DNA of 64,000 nt from Paramecium tetraurelia (Eukaryota > Ciliophora > Oligohymenophorea > Peniculida > Parameciidae). The notes under the pieces are model-generated. The model ran no database searches. It saw only the letters and a list, made by a program, of their open reading frames with translations, and was not told where the DNA came from. The stretch spans positions 350,096-414,095 of the forward strand of contig NW_001799511.1 of NCBI RefSeq assembly GCF_000165425.1. The letters are read 5' to 3'. Position 1 is the stretch's first letter, and every line of letters starts with the position of its first letter. Positions 11,495-22,138 of the stretch are shown piece after piece. The position numbers and the translations under genes were made by a program.

Positions 11495-13799
11495 ATGAAG
11501 CAAGATAAAGAAATGCCATTTAATGGGGATTTCGAAGATAGTGAAGCAGATGAGGATGACGTTTCTTAGGAGTCTGAAAGCGAAGAAGAACAGATATAAG
11601 TAAAAAAGAAGAAGAAGAAAGTCGTAAATTCTAGCAAGAAGTTAATAATGAATGTTTCAGGTATTCACGACATAATTAAATAGACACTTAGTATCCTGTA
11701 GTTAAATTTGTTGGAAAAATGATTTATAAGTTCAAATTGTCTTATGTTCCTTATCTTGAGAACAACAATTGGGACTTTTGTTGGACTGACAATGCTGTCC
11801 TGCCTGAAACACTCTCCAAAATGCAGCGTACTATTCTAATTTCTATGATAAGCTCATTAACGAATCAATCATTTTCCAGGTATGTATTCTCTGGCGAGGA
11901 AAAATCACTTGGGTCGTAATCTCAATAAAATGCAAAAATAATATCCAGATGAATATGACTTTTATCCAAGAACTTGGATGTTGCCAAGCGAATATGGTGA
12001 TTTCAAAGCTTAGTTCCAAAAGGGCAAAGCGAAAACCTTCATTGTAAAGCCTGAAGCCTCTTGCTAAGGAAAAGGTATCCAATTGATTAAATACTAAAGG
12101 GATATTTTTGACTCGCTCTATAGATTAGATTAACCCCCAAGAACATTATGTTGCGTAAAGATATATACATAAGCCATTACTGATTGATGGATTAAAGTTT
12201 GACCTAAGAATGTACGTCATGATTTGTGGGTGTGATCCCCTAAGAATCTACCTCTATAAAGAAGGGTTGGCTCGCTTTGCCACCCAATAATACTCCTCAC
12301 CTCATTCAACTAATCTTGATGATGTATGTATGCATCTGACGAATTATGCAATAAATAAAGACAACCCAAATTTTGTATTTAATGAAGACGAAAAGAAAAT
12401 GGATGTTGGACATAAAAGAAGTATGACTAGTGTTTTTGAGTTGCTAAGAATTCAAGTAAAAATAATAGCAAGTTATATAGAAATAAAATGTAGATTAATT
12501 GTTGAGTGACATCAAGGATTTAATTATTAAAACCTTTTGTGCTGTTCAACCAATTTTATAATAAAATTATACTCAAGTAGAAAATTATGCAAACAATATG
12601 TGCTTTGAAATTCTTGGTTTTGACATATTAATAGATAGCTCACTTAAACCATATTTATTGGAAGTCAATCACACACCTAGCTTTACAACTGATACTCCTC
12701 TAGATTCTTACATTAAAAAGAATCTCATACGAGATGCCATTACTTTGATGAGTATCAATGTGAAAACAAAGAATGAAATCATATCATAAAAGAAGGATCA
12801 AATGCAAAAACGAGTTCTTACTGGGAAAAAGACTAAATTATCATTTGAAGAAAAACGTGTCTTGAAGATGCAAGCGTAGAAAGAAAGAGACGAGTATGAA
12901 TGCAAGAATAAAGGAGATTTTGAATTGATATATCCATGTGATAAATCCTATGAAGAATTCTTACTCCATGCTTAGAAATTGTATGAAGACTGGACAGGAG
13001 CAAGTACAAAACATTTTTATTCACTTATTAGATATAAGAAGGAATTTGAAAAGAGACACTATTTCTGAATAGCCTAAACCTTAATCTTGTTCGCAGAAAC
13101 CAATACTTACATAAAAAAGCTAATTGTATAAGCATGTCTAAAGCAAAGTCAATACTAATTTATACCCTACTAAAAACACAAAGGCTGATTAGGAAGTCAC
13201 TTAAGAAGAGCCAGAGCAAACATTTTAGCATGCACACGAACCTATTTAATCATAGCCTCAGCTCGAGCCTGACAATTTTGTAACCTATGAGGATTATCAT
13301 CAATCAGAGTCTCTAAAAGATTTGTACAACTTTGCGGAAAAGAGAATCCCAGAAATTTAGCTTATCGATTTGATTCAATTTAGAAGAGCAGAGAGCAAAT
13401 AGGATAATTCAAGTTTCTAGATATTTCAAATGAGTCAATAGAACTCCTTATCTAACTTGTCTCCATTAATGTAGATCAAATCCATTCAAGATTCAAAGAA
13501 TGAGAAGAAGTTCTCTATAAGAAAAAAAAATAAACAGCCTAAATAGATTGATTAAGAACAAGTAAACCAAATGATGTTAATTCTAGTTGTACTTTCAACC
13601 ACAACCCCATTACCAGCCTCCTATCCAATAGCATTCAATTTCTTATTAATAGTAGGTGTAGATGCAAAATGGCTCATTTGTCAAGCCAAAGGTTTTTAGT
13701 ATAAAATTGCAGCATCCTCCAAAGGGATATAAATTGTAATCACTTCCCATTTTAATGTAATAAAATTATACAAAATAACGGTATGAGTAAGGAGTATGA
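11495..13799 (+). CDS. Tubulin-tyrosine-ligase-like (TTLL) glutamylase/glycylase
   Basis: Seven exons (introns 11661-11683, 11828-11852, 12075-12099, 12456-12480, 13004-13031, 13562-13586) encode 717 residues. The TTL domain spans about residues 55-400. It has INHFPGM, NLNKMQ, the ATP-binding [37 protein letters not shown] and the metal-binding EVNHTPSF motif; splicing restores each across an intron. The family ligates glutamate, glycine or tyrosine to tubulin tails, mostly on cilia and cortical microtubules. Position and motif spacing fit the TTLL4/6/7-like polyglutamylases better than TTL itself, but the exact amino-acid specificity cannot be read here. A polar Gln-rich tail of about 250 residues follows and may mediate microtubule binding or localisation. 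Confidence 0.92.
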
Positions 13800-14219
13800 A
13801 TTTCGTTTTTTCTTAAATAAATGTTATCATATATTTTATCATTTCTTTTGAATTCTTTCAGTTAAGACATTAGAACTCTAACTTTTAATTTCATTATTTA
13901 AACCATATTTATAACAAAATTAATGATAGACCTACACAGATTAAATTTAAACTACTATTTCTTAATATTTGTAAGATCGATATTAATCGATTTCAAATAT
14001 TTTGTTATATATCAAAACACAAATCATTGATTTTTTCACTCTATTCACATGTTTTTATAATGATAATAAGCAAATCTGAAAGAGTGATTAACCGTTATAA
14101 GAGTTATCGAGTTCTGTTACGGCTTTGAGGTAATTGAAAATAAGACTTAGACATTTAAATTTAAAAAACGTACTTTTCGCATACAAGTATGATGTTAAAC
14201 AAAGATTTATTAATATAAT
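13800..14219. other. Intergenic, AT-rich
   Basis: 420 bp between the TTLL gene and the Aurora-like kinase, both on the plus strand. No open frame, RNA gene or repeat could be supported. Confidence 0.5.
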
Positions 14220-15383
14220 ATGATCGAATAATTTCAAGTTTAAGGAGCGAAGGACAAGTATATTGTCTATAACAAAGTCTTGGGAAAGGGAGCATACGGG
14301 GTTGTTTTATTGGCAAAGGCTGCTAACTTAGGAAGTTATCACGCTGCTAAAATTGTAAATGTTTTTAATAACTTCTTAAGATTAGTAAAAAATCTCTATC
14401 CTAGACAGACATTTTCAACTTAAGAAATGAAATTAATATATAATCCAAGTTGGCTCATCCAAATGTTGTTGCAATGGTTGATGCCTTCGAAGACAATGAA
14501 TATTTATATATGTTGCTCGAGTATTGCAATGGAGGTTGTCTGTTTACAAACATACAGTTAAGTGGGCCTCTAAGAGAGGAGAAGGCATAGCAATATTTTG
14601 TGCAAATTTTGAAGGCTGTTCAATATTTACATTCTAAGAATATTTTACACAGAGACATAAAGGTAAAAAATGTAGAATATTGAAATAGCTGTCAAATTTG
14701 CTTTTAACATCTCAAGATCAAGTTAAATTAGCAGATTTCACTTGGAGCACATCTCTTTAAGGGGGATGCGTTGGTCCTCAAATTTGCGGAACACTTGAGT
14801 ATATGCCTCCTGAAGTTCTCGGAAATAAGGTCTAAAATGAAAAATTAGACATATGGAGTTTGGGAATTGTTTTATATGTATGCATTGATAGTTAATATTA
14901 TAGGAAATGCTTCACAATGACTTTCCGAAGCTTGGCTAATTGTTTTTCAAATTTGGAATTAGTGAAGAATGCAAATCATTGATCAAATAAATGTTGGAAA
15001 AAGAACCGTATCGAAGGCCAACAACGAGTGAAATACAAATGAGTCCTTGGATAAAGAGATATCATAGATATAAAGAACTTTCTATTAATATCATCAAGAG
15101 TTCAAACAATTTGCAGGATCAAAAAGGACTCAACTCTATGTCTTTTGTAGCAGGGTCCCCCTTGGGCTCTCCATTAAGATCAGGATTAGGAACTCCTCAA
15201 ATAAATACATTAGGATCTCCTTAAAAAAATAAATTAGGCGCTACCTTGGGATATTCCTTTAACAATGGCTTTGAATCTCCACTTGGTTCTCCTATGCAAT
15301 CCCCAATGAATTCACCTCTTACAAATGTGGGCAAACGTGTTGCTACAGAGCCAACTAGAATCAGTGCTTAGAAATTGGTATGA
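14220..15383 (+). CDS. Aurora-like Ser/Thr protein kinase with DFT instead of DFG
   Basis: Introns at 14355-14380, 14663-14688 and 14878-14903 leave 361 residues. The glycine loop GKGAYGVV, AAKII lysine, HRDIKLSNLLL catalytic loop and the activation-segment end CGTLEYMPPEVLG are in order, followed by LDIWSLGIVLYEML. The ADFxWS and CGTLxYxPPE context resembles Aurora kinases, which act at spindle poles, centromeres and basal bodies; assignment within the Aurora/AGC-like groups is an inference. The magnesium-binding motif reads ADFTWS, so the DFG glycine is replaced by threonine while the aspartate is kept. The C-terminal 100 residues are a low-complexity Gly/Ser/Pro repeat (GSPLGSPLRSG type). 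ATG 14220 directly precedes the kinase domain. Confidence 0.88.
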
Positions 15384-16012
15384 AAATTACATTTCAACTT
15401 CTTTAAATAAATCTTAATTGCTAATATAATATATTGTTATTTTCTTAAAAAATTAATTATTACATGAGAATGCGAGGAAATAATTTCATTATTCTTTCCT
15501 AACTTTGTTTTAATTATGGGTTAATAACTGTAGGTAATTTTCTGAGAGTTTGAATATACCTCTGATTTATTTTGAAAAATGAGATTAAATAATAGTCTAT
15601 TTAAATTTAAGAAATAACTCATTAAAATGCTTTGAACATATATATTGATAGTCAAATCAATTCATTATCCAAAAAGAATTGAATACACATATAACAATGA
15701 TTTATTTTATTCAATAATGAAGGGCCATTCTATTTTTCTTTATTTTACTTCTACTGTTGTCAGTTAAATAATTATGAATTTGAAGGGAATATGCTTTTAG
15801 TTAATTCTCCTCAATAATTCTAAGGGTTATAATAGAATAATAGTAAATTATCTTTAACAATACCAATATATATATTAAAATTTGTTGAGAATAATTTAAA
15901 ATTTTATTAATAAATAAGTATGATGTATATAGATTTCGTTCTTTAAAAATCCGATGAAAATTAATTGATTTAGCAATATTTAAATTTTTAATTAATTAGG
16001 AAATAATATATA
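15384..16012. other. Intergenic, AT-rich
   Basis: About 630 bp, extremely AT-rich with short poly-T and TATA-like runs. Nothing coding or structured could be supported on either strand. Confidence 0.5.
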
Positions 16013-16926
16013 ATGTAATCTGGAAACAATATTTTTGTTTTCACTCAACAAGACTTCTAAAAATGTTTTGTTGTGAATTTGAACCCACCTTTGGGTCAAG
16101 GACATGATGCGAGAGTTTATTTGGCTATGCATAAGAAAACGGGAGAAATGTTTGCTTTAAAAGTGTTAACAAATTTGTCGTAGGATCACATAAAAAATCT
16201 CCAGGTTTAATTACAATTTATTTAGCGAACGAAATACAAATTCTTAAATGCATAGATCATGCAGGGACAGTTTTGTTGAAAGGGTACGCTTAAGATTACA
16301 CCTGCGTTCTATTGGAGTACATGCCAAATGACACATTCTTAAAAGTCTTGAAGAAAGGTCCATTCCAATTGTCGTTTGCTAAGACTTTGGCAGCCTATCT
16401 GACAAGAGTACTAGTCACCCTCCACACAGCTTTGATAGCCCATTGCGACATAAAGCCAGAGAATATTTTAATAGCCGCAGATTACAATTTGAAACTTTGT
16501 GATTTTGGCTTTGCTCGCGTCTGTAACGAACCCTTAAGACCTCCTGGAGGCACTCCTGGATACACAGCACCTGAGATGTACGTTACTCCATAGGTAAACC
16601 TATTTAAGTGTGACGTTTTTGCATTGGGTGTAGTGTTATTTATTGTAGTCATGGGATTCCCCCCCTTTCAAAATAATGACCCTAATGTGAAAGATGGATG
16701 GTGGGGTTTAATCCAGAATAAGCAATTCGATATTTTCTGGAGCAAATGCGAGTCATTTAGACAATAGCAATTTCCATAAGAATTCAAGAACTTGATAATG
16801 TCTATGTTGGAATGCGATCCAGAAAAACGGATATCTTTGCAGTAAGTGTTGGAACATGAATTTTTATAGAATGGAGCCTCAGAGGAGGAGGTGTTACAGG
16901 AAATTGAGAAACGAGTTAAGGAATGA
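16013..16926 (+). CDS. Ser/Thr protein kinase, HCD catalytic loop
   Basis: A kinase domain fills almost the whole product (about 295 residues). It has LGQGHDARVYLA (glycine loop), FALKVL (ATP lysine), NEIQILKCIDH (helix C), LIAHCDIKPENILI, CDFGFAR, GGTPGYTAPEMY and DVFALGVVLFIVVMGFPPF. The usual HRD is HCD, making this a non-RD kinase with the catalytic aspartate kept. The N-lobe and the rest are in different frames. A GT...AG intron is evident around 16205-16225, but removing exactly that segment leaves the frame one base short, so either the assembly lacks a base or the junction is unusual. The domain layout is of the CAMK/NEK-like single-domain type; substrates are unknown. Confidence 0.82.
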
Positions 16927-16980
16927 ATTGAAAAATTTAGAAATAATATTCAAAAATATACATTAATTTAATATTAAATT

Positions 16981-17431
16981 ATGAGTTCATCACAAAACTC
17001 TTATGAAAGTGCATCATCAGCATTGTCCAACACTGAAGACTTAGTCAGCAAGTTGAGTTAGGGAGTGGTAGAGGTCTTGGTTAAGGGAACAATTTGTGGA
17101 ATGGTCCATTTGTTAGTATTTACAGTACTAAAACAAAAAATTCATTACCAATAAAGTGAGGTGAAAAAGAATATCATTATTATTAAAATAACATTATAAT
17201 TATTTTATTATCATCCAGATGTAGAGGCTCTTGAAACCTATTCAGATATAACAGCCTGTCTTGTAGAGAGTGGAAAATGCAAGGTCAGATTGTTCGGCTG
17301 ATGAAGACCTTAGTTTTATAGAAATTTTAAGAGCTGAAGCTCAAAATCCAATGATAAAAAACTTCTCAAAGGAGGATTCCATCATAGATGACACAAAGGA
17401 TTTGGAAGAATTCCTTAATTCTCTTGATTGA
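16981..17431 (+). CDS. Small protein with acidic C-terminus, unknown function
   Basis: Exon 16981-17160 and exon 17225-17431 join in frame to 128 residues if a 64-nt GT...AG intron is removed, which is long for this genome. The N-terminus is Ser-rich (MSSSQNSYESASSALSN), followed by a weakly hydrophobic segment (GTICGMVHLLVFTVL) at about residues 38-52. The C-terminal part is acidic and helical (SADEDLSFIEILRAE, DDTKDLEEFLNSLD). Reading through the intron instead gives a shorter protein ending near 17300, but the coding-like sequence downstream is then lost. No family is recognised. It lies 54 bp after the kinase stop. Confidence 0.55.
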
Positions 17432-17500
17432 AATCAATGATGAAAGAGGAAACCCACTTCATAGTGAAAACCTCTTTTTCGACTGATTATAATACATAAA
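17432..17500 (+). ncRNA. Possible C/D-box snoRNA
   Basis: Directly after the upstream stop codon, a C-box-like ATGATGA (17437-17443) and a D-box-like CTGA (17483-17486) are about 40 bp apart. They are flanked by short complementary AATCA/TGATT sequences, with a C'-like TAGTGAAA between. The spacing suits a small C/D snoRNA, but both boxes are short and could be chance in a 3' UTR. No guide target was identified. Confidence 0.25.
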
Positions 17501-18122
17501 CTTTTAATCAAAAATACCTTCAAAATTCATTATTCGCATGAAGCCATCAACCATTTTACTTCATATTCTGGTTTTTCATAATCAGAATTTCCAAATTTTC
17601 ACCAAAACAAAGTTATTCCCATTATTTTTGAACTATAATAATTTTCCACAAAATTCTCATGTTTTCAAAAATTCCACTAAATCACTCTCAGTTTTTCCTT
17701 TGAAATATCACCCTCGACAACTATGAATATCATAGTTTCTTTATGTATTAGGCAAGCTTCAAGTGTTTATCATAATAAGTGGATACGTTTTTGTAATTTG
17801 AGTCGATATGATGAACGATATTGAAGAAGATTAATTAATGACATCTATGAGAGTTCTTGAATTGTCTATTGATTAAATTAAAATTGTAAATGGTTAAAAA
17901 AACAGAGATAAATTATGTCAAACAACTCGTATTTAGATTGATATTTTTGCAGTGAATTTTCAATATAATTCTAATTAATTCATGTTAATAATTGTCAGAA
18001 TAAATTGATAGATTATTTGAGAGTGGCTCTTCTTATTTGAGTGATTGTTTTCAATCAGAGAACAAGGAAGGCAGTGTTCGTTGAAGTTGAGATAATATAT
18101 ATAAATATAAAATTAATTATTA
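17501..18122. other. Intergenic, AT-rich
   Basis: About 620 bp. A plus-strand open frame of 62 codons from 17538 has no introns, no recognisable composition and no family signal, and the minus strand is full of TGA. I see no gene I can support. Confidence 0.45.
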
Positions 18123-19821
18123 ATGAATAAGGATAAAATATAAGAAGGTAAAAGGAGATCCAAATCGTTCTAGGTCACGAGACAAGGAAAAGAATGAGGT
18201 GCTGAGATTCCCTCCAATAAATTAAGAGTAATTCAGAGCGGTTGTTATTGAATTTATGCTGAGTGATTAATTTGATTACCCTATTTCAGGGGGGGAATTA
18301 TACACTTACATAAACACAATATTTTTAGTATTGCATTAATTCATTCATTTTAAGACTAAAACAAGTACTCCTTATTTGAGAAATCTCTAAATTGAACCAA
18401 TCTTAATTTAATTGTCCGAAGCCGGTGCAATCAATCTATCAAAACTAGCTGTAGGTACATATTTGCAGGATTTCATTCTATCAATCTCAAAGGAGAAATT
18501 GGGATAAATGAATATATAATATTCCTAAGGAATAAACCAAAACAAATGCCAACAGGTGGAAGAATGGATTAAAGAGGAAATTAGATCAATTACAAGTGGA
18601 TAAACATTTCTAAAAATTGATCACCTGTTGGATGAAGCTAGAAATTAAAAAACTAATGTTAGTTTATTACCCAAGATGTGCTGCTCAGAAAAAGAGATTG
18701 ATTGAGAATGTAGGAAATATCAGTTTAAAATATGAAGATAATGTTGTTTAATTGGCATTGGAAAGGAAAAGAGCAGCTTTGTTGAAAACTGAAAATTATG
18801 ATGAGGAGGAAGCAAAAAGAAAGTTTACAGAAAGAGGACTTTAAATATGCGAAAATTTTACAAGAGATAAATGTCGAAATGTTTAATGTCAGAAAACTCA
18901 TTTTAGAAAGATACTCAAAGCAAATACATAGACAAAATTAGGTAATTGTACATATTTGGATTAATGTCCTGAGTAAGAATAATGTAAATACATACATTAC
19001 ATTCTCGATGGAAATGATGTGGATTGGCAAAAAAGAATTTAGACAGCACTATCTAATCATAAGAGCATGCCACCTTAATGGATAAATTGTGATTTAAGAA
19101 TTTTCGATTTTAGAGTCTTAGGAAAATTTGATGTTATCATGGCTGATCCTCCTTGGGATATCCATATGAATTTACCTTATGGAACTTTAAAAGACAAGGA
19201 AATGAAAGCACTTAGAGTAGATTTATTGCAGAATGATGGAATCATTTTCTTATGGGTCACAGGTAGAGCTATGGAGTTGGGAAGAGAGTGCTTAATTCTT
19301 TGGGGTTACAGAAGAGTTGAAGAATTGGTTTGGATTAAAGTAAATCAATTGCATCGTATTATCAGAACAGGAAGAACTGGCCATTGGCTCAATCATAGCA
19401 AAGTAAATTATTGTCTCATCTCATAGGAACACTGTTTGATTGGAATCAAAGGAAATCCTCAATTAATTAAAGGATTAGATTGTGATGTCATTGTCTCAGA
19501 AGTTAGAGAAACCTCCCGAAAGCCCGATGAAGTTTATGGTATTATAAACAGAATGTGTCCAAATGGAAAAAAAGTAGAATTGTTTGGAAGACCTCATAAT
19601 TGTAGACCTAATTGGATCACTCTAGGCAATCAACTTCCAGGAGTCTATCTCAAAGATGATGGAATAAGACAAAGGTATTAATTTGCTTATTATATAGATT
19701 TATGGAAGCTTATCCAAGTGTAGATATTTCAGAAAACAACATGAATGATAATTTGGTTTAGATGTCGAATCAAGAAAACTTAAATGTTATTTATAACAAT
19801 CATATCGGAAAAAAAGAATGA
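18123..19821 (+). CDS. METTL3: METTL3-type N6-adenosine RNA methyltransferase
   Basis: Introns at 18148-18181, 18328-18354, 18658-18688, 19403-19426 and 19675-19697 give 519 residues. Two CCCH zinc fingers at about residues 230-275 (CENFTRDKC...QKTH and CTYLDQC...CKYIH) precede the MT-A70 domain. That domain carries the catalytic DPPW at residues 311-314, then [36 protein letters not shown] and ELFGRPHN. This combination is the mRNA m6A writer catalytic subunit. It differs from the MTA1-type DNA 6mA enzymes known in ciliates, which lack these fingers. It would be expected to act in the nucleus with a METTL14-like partner. The first exon depends on a 34-nt intron and is the least certain part; MLSDQF near 18257 is an alternative start. 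Confidence 0.93.
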
Positions 19822-19911
19822 ATTATAAAATAATAAAATTAACAGACTTTTCGTTATTTAATTGCAAGCTTATCATAAACAAATATAATCATCAAATAAA
19901 TACCAAGTTCA

Positions 19912-20411
19912 TCAGATCTCTATGACTTCATATTACTTCAATCTTTCTTCATAAACTTCAAATACTTCCTTTTAAATAAATAATTCGTAATTCAACATAT
20001 TCAAGAATTCCTTCTCCAATTAGTTTATCTCCTTTAAAGACAGTCCTCCAACCTTCGCATAATATTCATTCTTGTAATACTCATCATCATAATACTTTAT
20101 TGCCACCATTATGGAGACTATCATAAATCTAAACATTTTAAAAATTCATACCTATGTATACAATTTGAATTAAGCACTACATTCTAGTGCATCTCCTAAA
20201 TCTTATCCAGATATATTAATGCAAAGACAAAGCAAACACTATTGCAATGTGCATATTTTGCAATTCTCTGAATGTAATTCTCTATTGATATAGATGGGGT
20301 TCGTTAGGTATGGAATGGAGAAGCCTACTACAGACTCAATGGATCTGTTTCCTGTAAAATTTCTTCTAAAATTTTTGCTATTGTGAGAAGCAACTAATTA
20401 ATTGGTTGCAT
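19912..20411 (-). CDS. Pho80/U-type cyclin
   Basis: 158 residues with a 23-nt intron at 20129-20151. The cyclin box is evident: ENYIQRIAKYAHCNSVC, FALIYLDKI, then after the intron HRFMIVSIMVAIKYYDD and GLSLKEINQLEKEFLNML. The RFMIxSIMVAxKYYDD block and a short single cyclin box are typical of Pho80-like (cyclin P/U) partners of Pho85/CDK5-type kinases, which govern nutrient signalling and cell-cycle control. The start is the ATG immediately before the first helix. It is convergent with METTL3 (90 bp apart) and ends close behind the coiled-coil gene upstream (59 bp). Confidence 0.88.
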
Positions 20412-20470
20412 TTACAAATTAGATATTTATCGAATGATTATGAATATAATTAAATATCTATATATTATCC

Positions 20471-21884
20471 TCATTCGTAATTAATATAACTCATTAGCAT
20501 CTCATAGACAGAAGGCTGATTGTTGATATTTGAATTCTCTTATTGAGGAGCCATTTAGAATTAAGGAGCAAACATTGAGCTCTTGAGCTGTTAATTAAAA
20601 GGTTGTGATTATGAATATTCTTATTAGAGAGATTGATTTTAATAATTAAATTATTATGATTAGTTTTATAAATTTTTTTATTATTCTAACATTAACTATT
20701 CTTACCTTAGTTACTCTTGCTTAATTTATTCTTATTTAAGTTACTCTTATTTAATTGACTCTTATCTTAATTATTCTTATCTTAATTATTCCTATCTTAA
20801 TTACTCTTATCTCAATTATTCCTATCTTTATTATTCTTATTTCAATTTTTCTTATCTTAATTATTCCTACCTTAATTACTCTTATCTCAATTATTCTTAT
20901 CTTAATTACTATTATTTCAATTATTCCTATCTCAATTATTCTTATTTCAATTTTTCTTATCTCAATTATTCTTCTTATTTTTTAATATAATCTTATGTAA
21001 TTTTATCTTGAACAGCAAAATCTTATTTGTTATGTTGTTATTCTGAGCCTTTAGATTGATCTACGTTTGATAATTAATTGATAGTTTCTATATATTATGC
21101 ACATCCATTCTAAGTTTATTCTGATTATTTTTGTTGAATTATATTCTACGTTTAAGTAACTATTGATTTAGGCACATAAGGACAATCATCATCTTAGTGT
21201 TTTGGTACATAGATGTATTTTGGATAGAATGAGTTTTGCTAAGGTATTTTAGGTTTTTAATTTAGTTATTGTTTTCTGCGTCCATCATATTTAATGTTGT
21301 TTTGATCGGAATCAAATTATTCATATTTTCGATTTTGATAGTTGTATTTTCGTGGAGAAACTTCTCTTCTTCGATCTCCAGAAATATTTCTTCTTTAAGT
21401 TCTTTAATTTTCTTTTTCAGAAGACTATCTTTATGGGTAATATTCTGAGTCATGTTTATTAGTCACAGATTATGATCTCTTAGGTTTTTGATTATTTTCA
21501 CTTGACTTGGTAATGTTATGAATGAGTGCTCTTCTTTTGCTTGTTATTTCAATCCAATCATCGTCTCCGTTGTCTTATTAATTTTGATTTTAGATTTAAA
21601 TGCTAATGAATTCATTTGCAATCTCTCTATTGAAATCGAACTGCTTATAAATTTTGTACAGAGCAAATTTCTTTTTAATTGTAAATTGAATTTACTTAGA
21701 AACTAGGATATTATTGAGAGATTAATTTAATGTCTTGTTTGATTTCCTAACTCAATTTATTTTTGTTCTCCTAATATTCTGCCTCATATTTCTCTTTAAT
21801 TGCTTTAGTGCCTGCCTTCAGCTATTCTTCTTACTGTAATTTTTTCTTTTCAGCCTCCCTCTGTAATCTCTCTGCAATATTCAT
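20471..21884 (-). CDS. Coiled-coil protein with QEQLR pentapeptide repeat
   Basis: Two exons (intron 21671-21695) encode 462 residues. An N-terminal helical segment (MNIAERLQREAEKKKLQQ) leads into a polar, Arg/Ser-rich middle region and a patch reading FYPKYIYVPKHQDDDCP. A run of about 19 imperfect QEQLR units then spans roughly residues 295-390. The last 70 residues are Gln/Asn-rich and end MSYINYE. The repeat predicts a long, straight charged helix, as in some cytoskeletal or centriolar proteins, but no family can be named. Most repeat glutamines are TAA codons, so under the standard code the gene is invisible. A different-frame ORF at 21262-21453 is a shadow of it. Confidence 0.8.
20700..20985. 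repeat. 15-bp minisatellite encoding QEQLR
   Basis: Tandem degenerate 15-bp units (plus-strand core close to CTTATCTTAATTATT) repeated about 19 times. The unit length is a multiple of three, so copy-number changes keep the coiled-coil gene in frame on the minus strand. Confidence 0.9.
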
Positions 21885-22138
21885 CTTCTATTATGAGAAA
21901 TAATTTAAATAATTTTTAACTAATACACAATAATATTGTCAAATAATCAATCATAATAATCGAGTCCATCATCTATTTATCATGATTCGATCATATCATA
22001 AATGGACATAGATGTAATAATCAAATTTTTGGTCTAGATAACAAATCATAAAATATGGATTATCAACTACATATATATAATTATGATAAATATTTATGAT
22101 ATTAATATGATAATATTTTTCTGACATAAAAATCATAA
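21885..22138. other. Divergent promoter region
   Basis: 250 bp of AT-rich sequence between the start codons of the QEQLR protein (minus) and the probable mitochondrial protein (plus). It contains several ATCATAA/TTATGAT inverted motifs between 21950 and 22090 that could form hairpins, but no known element is recognised. Confidence 0.4.

Noticed and set aside
17538-17726. 62-codon plus-strand ORF
   Set aside because: No intron, no family resemblance, and composition like flanking non-coding DNA.
18480-18510. Possible extra intron in METTL3 around GTAGGTACATATTTGCAG
   Set aside because: Only 18 nt and a multiple of three; the read-through sequence is in frame and coding-like.
21262-21453. 63-codon minus-strand ORF (MTQNITHKDSLL)
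   Set aside because: Another minus-strand frame through the same bases is continuous with the QEQLR protein on both sides.
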